Part shown: piece after piece, positions 61,587-64,000 of the stretch | How the letters are laid out: each line of letters opens with the position of its first letter | How positions within the stretch are numbered: position 1 is the stretch's first letter | Origin: Empedobacter stercoris | Lineage (GTDB): Bacteria; Bacteroidota; Bacteroidia; Flavobacteriales; Weeksellaceae | Assembly: GCF_025244765.1 (NCBI RefSeq) | Contig: NZ_CP104209.1 | Location: forward strand, 1-64,000 | Direction of reading: 5' to 3' | Length of the DNA stretch: 64,000 bases | Notes under the pieces: generated by a model | What the model was told of the DNA's origin: nothing | Seen by the model: the letters and a program-made list of their open reading frames with translations, nothing else | Database searches by the model: none | Program-made: the position numbers and the translations under genes

Positions 61587-61589
61587 AAT
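61587..61589. repeat. Target site duplication AAT, left copy
   Basis: AAT precedes IS copy 2 and is repeated at 63034-63036, directly after it. This is a 3-bp duplication, against 4 bp for copy 1; the exact base may be ambiguous by one position. Confidence 0.6.
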
Positions 61590-61594
61590 TACAC

Positions 61595-61632
61595 TGCCCC
61601 CAAAAAGTTAGACACTTTTGGGGGCATTTTTT
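61595..61632 (+). terminator. IS-borne terminator-like hairpin, copy 2
   Basis: TGCCCCCAAAA (61595-61605) and TTTTGGGGGCA (61616-61626) form a perfect 11-bp stem followed by T6 and the orfA ATG at 61633, as in copy 1. Confidence 0.7.
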
Positions 61633-62169
61633 ATGACAAGAAAAGTAAAATATGGTGTAGCATTTAAGTTACGCTGTGTGAAAGAAGTTTTAGAAAAACA
61701 TCGAACAATACGTTCAATTAGTAAAAAAGAAAATATACATGCTTCTTTATTAAAGAAATGGGTTTCTGATTATCATAATCAAGGAATTTCAGGTATAGAA
61801 CCTAAAAAAAACCAAACGTATAGCGTTGAATTTAAGTTGAAAGTTATTAAGACTATAACTAGTCAATATCTTAGTTTACGAGAAGCCAGAGTTAAATTTA
61901 ATATTCCAAGTGAATCGGTTATTATAAAATGGCAAAAAGATTTTGCTACCTTTGGAATAGACGGATTAAAACCCAAACCAAAAGGCCGTCCCAAGACTAT
62001 GAGCACATCTAAGGGTGGACCTAAAAAATCGAAACAACCATTATCAAGAGAAGAAGAACTATTGTTAGAGATTGAACGTTTACGTTGTGAAGTTGCACTC
62101 TTAAAAAAGTTCAATGCCTTAATTCAAGCCGAGGAAGAAAAACAAAAGAAACTTGGACACAAGCCATAA
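61633..62169 (+). CDS. IS150-group transposase OrfA, copy 2
   Basis: This 178-residue OrfA is nearly identical to the one in copy 1: differences include SLLKK for SFLKK, KGGPKK for KGRPKK, CEVALLKK for CENALLKK and a C-terminal GHKP for GRKP. All are single amino acid changes and leave both helix-turn-helix blocks and the zipper intact. It starts at the ATG right after the terminal hairpin. OrfB follows in the -1 frame and would be produced as OrfAB by frameshifting. Confidence 0.93.
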   Translation: MTRKVKYGVAFKLRCVKEVLEKHRTIRSISKKENIHASLLKKWVSDYHNQGISGIEPKKNQTYSVEFKLKVIKTITSQYLSLREARVKFNIPSESVIIKWQKDFATFGIDGLKPKPKGRPKTMSTSKGGPKKSKQPLSREEELLLEIERLRCEVALLKKFNALIQAEEEKQKKLGHKP

Positions 62170-62219
62170 ATGAATTAAGGCCAGAATTTCATCTAAATTT
62201 ACTTTTAGATTGTACACAT

Positions 62220-62999
62220 ATGGCTAGAAGCAGCTTTTACTATCATATTTCACGTAGTAAAACAGATAAATACGAGGAATTAAAACTTAAGATAAAATCC
62301 ATTTATCATCAGCATAAAGGGCGATATGGCTATCGACGAATTACCGATGAATTAAGAAAATCAGGAACTATCATCAATCATAAAACTGTTCTTAAACTGA
62401 TGAATAGCTTAGGATTAAAGAGTTTGATTCGAAGAAAAAAATACAAATCTTACAAAGGAGAACAAGGAAAGATTGCACCAAACATCTTGCAAAGAGCATT
62501 TAAGGCTGATAAACCCAACCAAAAATGGGTAACAGATGTTACCGAGTTTAAAGTAAAAGATAAAAAACTATATTTATCACCGATAATGGATCTGTACAAT
62601 CAAGAAATTATCAGCTATGAGTTAAGCGAACGACCTGTTTTTAATCAAGTAACTCAAATGCTTAAAAAGGCATTTAAAATAACGAAAGACACCAAAGATT
62701 TGATATTACATTCCGATCAAGGATGGCAATATCAAATGAAACAATATCAGGCTTTATTAAATGAAAAAGGAATCATACAAAGTATGAGTAGAAAAGGAAA
62801 TTGCTTAGATAATGCTATTATCGAGAATTTCTTCGGAATACTGAAATCGGAACTATTTTATTTACAAAAATTTAATTCTATTGAAGAGCTAAAAAAAGAA
62901 ATAAAACAATACATTTACTATTACAATAACGATAGAATAAAATCGAACTTAAATAAAATGAGCCCGATACAATATCGAACTCATTTTTATAATTATTAA
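62220..62999 (+). CDS. IS150-group transposase OrfB, copy 2
   Basis: The 259 residues are identical to OrfB of copy 1, with only silent base changes, so purifying selection or very recent copying holds. The DDE residues in WVTDVTEF, LHSDQGWQYQ and IENFFGILKSE are intact, and both copies should be able to transpose. The frame is open upstream to the end of orfA. Confidence 0.95.
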   Translation: MARSSFYYHISRSKTDKYEELKLKIKSIYHQHKGRYGYRRITDELRKSGTIINHKTVLKLMNSLGLKSLIRRKKYKSYKGEQGKIAPNILQRAFKADKPNQKWVTDVTEFKVKDKKLYLSPIMDLYNQEIISYELSERPVFNQVTQMLKKAFKITKDTKDLILHSDQGWQYQMKQYQALLNEKGIIQSMSRKGNCLDNAIIENFFGILKSELFYLQKFNSIEELKKEIKQYIYYYNNDRIKSNLNKMSPIQYRTHFYNY

Positions 63000-63033
63000 T
63001 TTTTAATCTGTCCAAACTTTTGGGTGCAGTCTA

Positions 63034-63036
63034 AAT
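63034..63036. repeat. Target site duplication AAT, right copy
   Basis: AAT follows IS copy 2 and matches 61587-61589. Its last base is the final base position of the ribD stop codon on the other strand, so the IS landed directly beside that stop without destroying it. Confidence 0.6.
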
Positions 63037-64000
63037 TAAGGTTCTTCATTATCTAATCTATTTTCGAAAATATTTAATTCATCATTCAAAAAACGATGTT
63101 TTTCAGTTCGTATTCCTTTTAAGCGTGGTGCTAAAATTCCTTCATTCCAAATGGTATCAGAACTTAAGATTCTTGCTTCATCCCACAAATTGGCATCAAT
63201 AAAATGTTGAATTGTATCGCATCCACCTTCAACAATCAGAGATTGAATATTATTTTCATATAAAAAGTTCATAATAGGCGGTAATATTGGTTGCGAAAAA
63301 TCCAATTGGATAAGGTTTAAATTTTCTTCTGATGAATTTTCAAGTGAATTAAAAATAACCGTAGGTTGAGTCTGATCAAACAAATGAAAACTTCTCGGGA
63401 TAGCTAAATTTTTGTCAATCGCAATTCTCAACGGATTATTCCCAGTCCAAAGTCTTGAGTTTAATTGTGGATTATCAATTAAAGCTGTGTTTTTTCCAAC
63501 CAAAATAGCTTGTTCTTCCGTTCGCCATTTATGTACCAATTGTTTGGTGTATTGATTGGTAATCCACAATTGTATATCATCACGTCCGATGTATCCATCT
63601 TCAGTTTGTGCCCATTTTAGGATAATGTATGGACGTTTTTTTTGATGAAATGTAATAAAACGCTTATTAAGGTTGATGCATTCTTTTTCTAAAACACCTA
63701 ATGTCACATCCACACCATTTTTTAGCAAACGTAAGTAACCTTGTCCATTTACTTTAGCAAACGGATCTAACGTTCCTATTACAACTTTCGGAATTTCTTT
63801 TTCAATAATCAAATCTGCACATGGAGGTGTTTTACCATGATGCGAACAGGGTTCTAATGTCACATATAAAGTACTTTCCTTTAATAATTCAGGATTTTTG
63901 ACTGAATTGATCGCGTTTACTTCTGCGTGAGGACCACCGTATTCAGATGTAAAACCTTCACCAATAATTTGATTGTTATGTACAATAATAGAACCAACAA
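63036..64000 (-). CDS. ribD: Bifunctional riboflavin biosynthesis deaminase/reductase RibD (5' end outside window)
   Basis: RibD performs the second and third steps of riboflavin synthesis: deamination of the pyrimidine and reduction of the ribosyl group. The frame is open to the window edge (base 64000), so the N terminus is missing. The zinc motif of the deaminase is visible as GGPHAEVNA and LEPCSHHGKTPPC; the reductase domain follows (about 95 onward from the GTG at 63863), with WAQTEDGYIG and ILVGKNTALIDNPQLNSR. The stop codon TAA is at 63036-63038, followed by the IS. Its terminator is split by the IS. Confidence 0.96.
   Translation of the reverse strand, partial: VGSIIVHNNQIIGEGFTSEYGGPHAEVNAINSVKNPELLKESTLYVTLEPCSHHGKTPPCADLIIEKEIPKVVIGTLDPFAKVNGQGYLRLLKNGVDVTLGVLEKECINLNKRFITFHQKKRPYIILKWAQTEDGYIGRDDIQLWITNQYTKQLVHKWRTEEQAILVGKNTALIDNPQLNSRLWTGNNPLRIAIDKNLAIPRSFHLFDQTQPTVIFNSLENSSEENLNLIQLDFSQPILPPIMNFLYENNIQSLIVEGGCDTIQHFIDANLWDEARILSSDTIWNEGILAPRLKGIRTEKHRFLNDELNIFENRLDNEEP
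63039..63046 (-). terminator. Proximal arm of the split ribD terminator
   Basis: AGGTTCTT pairs with AAGAACCT at 61576-61583. It overlaps the last codons of ribD. With the IS removed, the loop would be about 8 bases, followed by seven T on the minus strand. Confidence 0.75.

Larger units (their letters stand above)
61590..63033 (+). mobile_element. IS3-family (IS150 group) insertion sequence, copy 2, intact
   Basis: This second copy is 1,444 bp, the same length and ends as copy 1 at 2691-4134, with a handful of base changes (for example TTT to TTA at a Phe/Leu codon of orfA). Terminal repeats are TACACTGCCCCCAAAA and, at the far end, the inverted TAGACTGCACCCAAAA. It is inserted 3 bp from the ribD stop codon, inside the loop of the ribD terminator, so ribD itself is intact. 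Confidence 0.95.

Noticed and set aside
1-64000. CRISPR arrays, tRNA or rRNA genes
   Set aside because: No regularly spaced direct repeats and no tRNA- or rRNA-like sequence were seen in the intergenic regions, all of which are under 300 bp apart from those holding the IS elements.

Overview
The window looks like a chromosomal segment of a low-GC Bacteroidetes, class Flavobacteriia, most likely family Weeksellaceae (Empedobacter is plausible). The taxonomy is inference from AT-rich codon use, the protein families, frequent TTG/GTG starts with weak ribosome binding sites, and several matches to the Bacteroidetes promoter pattern TTG-N19..21-TAnnTTTG (for example before queA, the Lrp-type regulator and the DEAD-box helicase). 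No rRNA, tRNA or CRISPR array was seen. Genes are dense and most transcription units end in strong intrinsic terminator hairpins. dnaA is cut by the left edge of the window and ribD by the right edge.

Layout. 1-2.6 kb: dnaA (partial), a low-molecular-weight protein tyrosine phosphatase and an RsmI-like methyltransferase. 2.7-5.6 kb: an intact IS150-group IS3-family element (1,444 bp), an HU-like gene cut off by a second, decayed IS3-family element, and a surviving terminator. 5.7-9.7 kb: a lipoprotein, secA and a DUF2795 protein. 9.8-18.5 kb: a nitronate monooxygenase-like enzyme, then a two-component system and a tripartite RND heavy-metal efflux operon. 18.6-25.4 kb: trxB, holA, a HsdR-N-like nuclease-fold protein, an immunity-like lipoprotein, a carbonic anhydrase/SulP pair and an outer-membrane barrel protein. 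25.6-34.5 kb: an S9 peptidase, a three-gene phytochrome-like kinase/heme oxygenase operon, thioredoxin-fold proteins and a nucleotide pyrophosphatase-type enzyme. 34.6-49.1 kb: queA, rlmN, polyprenyl synthase, rsmE-tsaD, tamB, an Lrp and a NrtR-like regulator, and serine dehydratase. 49.2-64 kb: a DEAD-box helicase with an RGG tail, an acyl-CoA synthetase, a YtxH/holin-like membrane cluster, an aminotransferase, murB, a LuxR-tailed TPR regulator, secreted proteins, an acyltransferase, yigZ, a frameshifted gene, a second copy of the IS150-group element, and ribD.

Two themes stand out. First, both intact copies of the 1,444-bp IS sit in the loop of a host terminator hairpin (downstream of the RsmI-like gene and of ribD), and the left end of the IS itself encodes a perfect 11-bp stem plus T6, directly before the transposase start. 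Two further stand-alone hairpins, one nearly identical and one diverged, lie in terminator positions after other genes (10826-10866 and 56632-56668). This suggests an IS that targets terminators and may seed new ones. Second, a compact operon encodes an unknown acidic protein, a phytochrome-architecture histidine kinase lacking both usual bilin-attachment cysteines, and a heme oxygenase. It is the best candidate here for an under-described sensory system.
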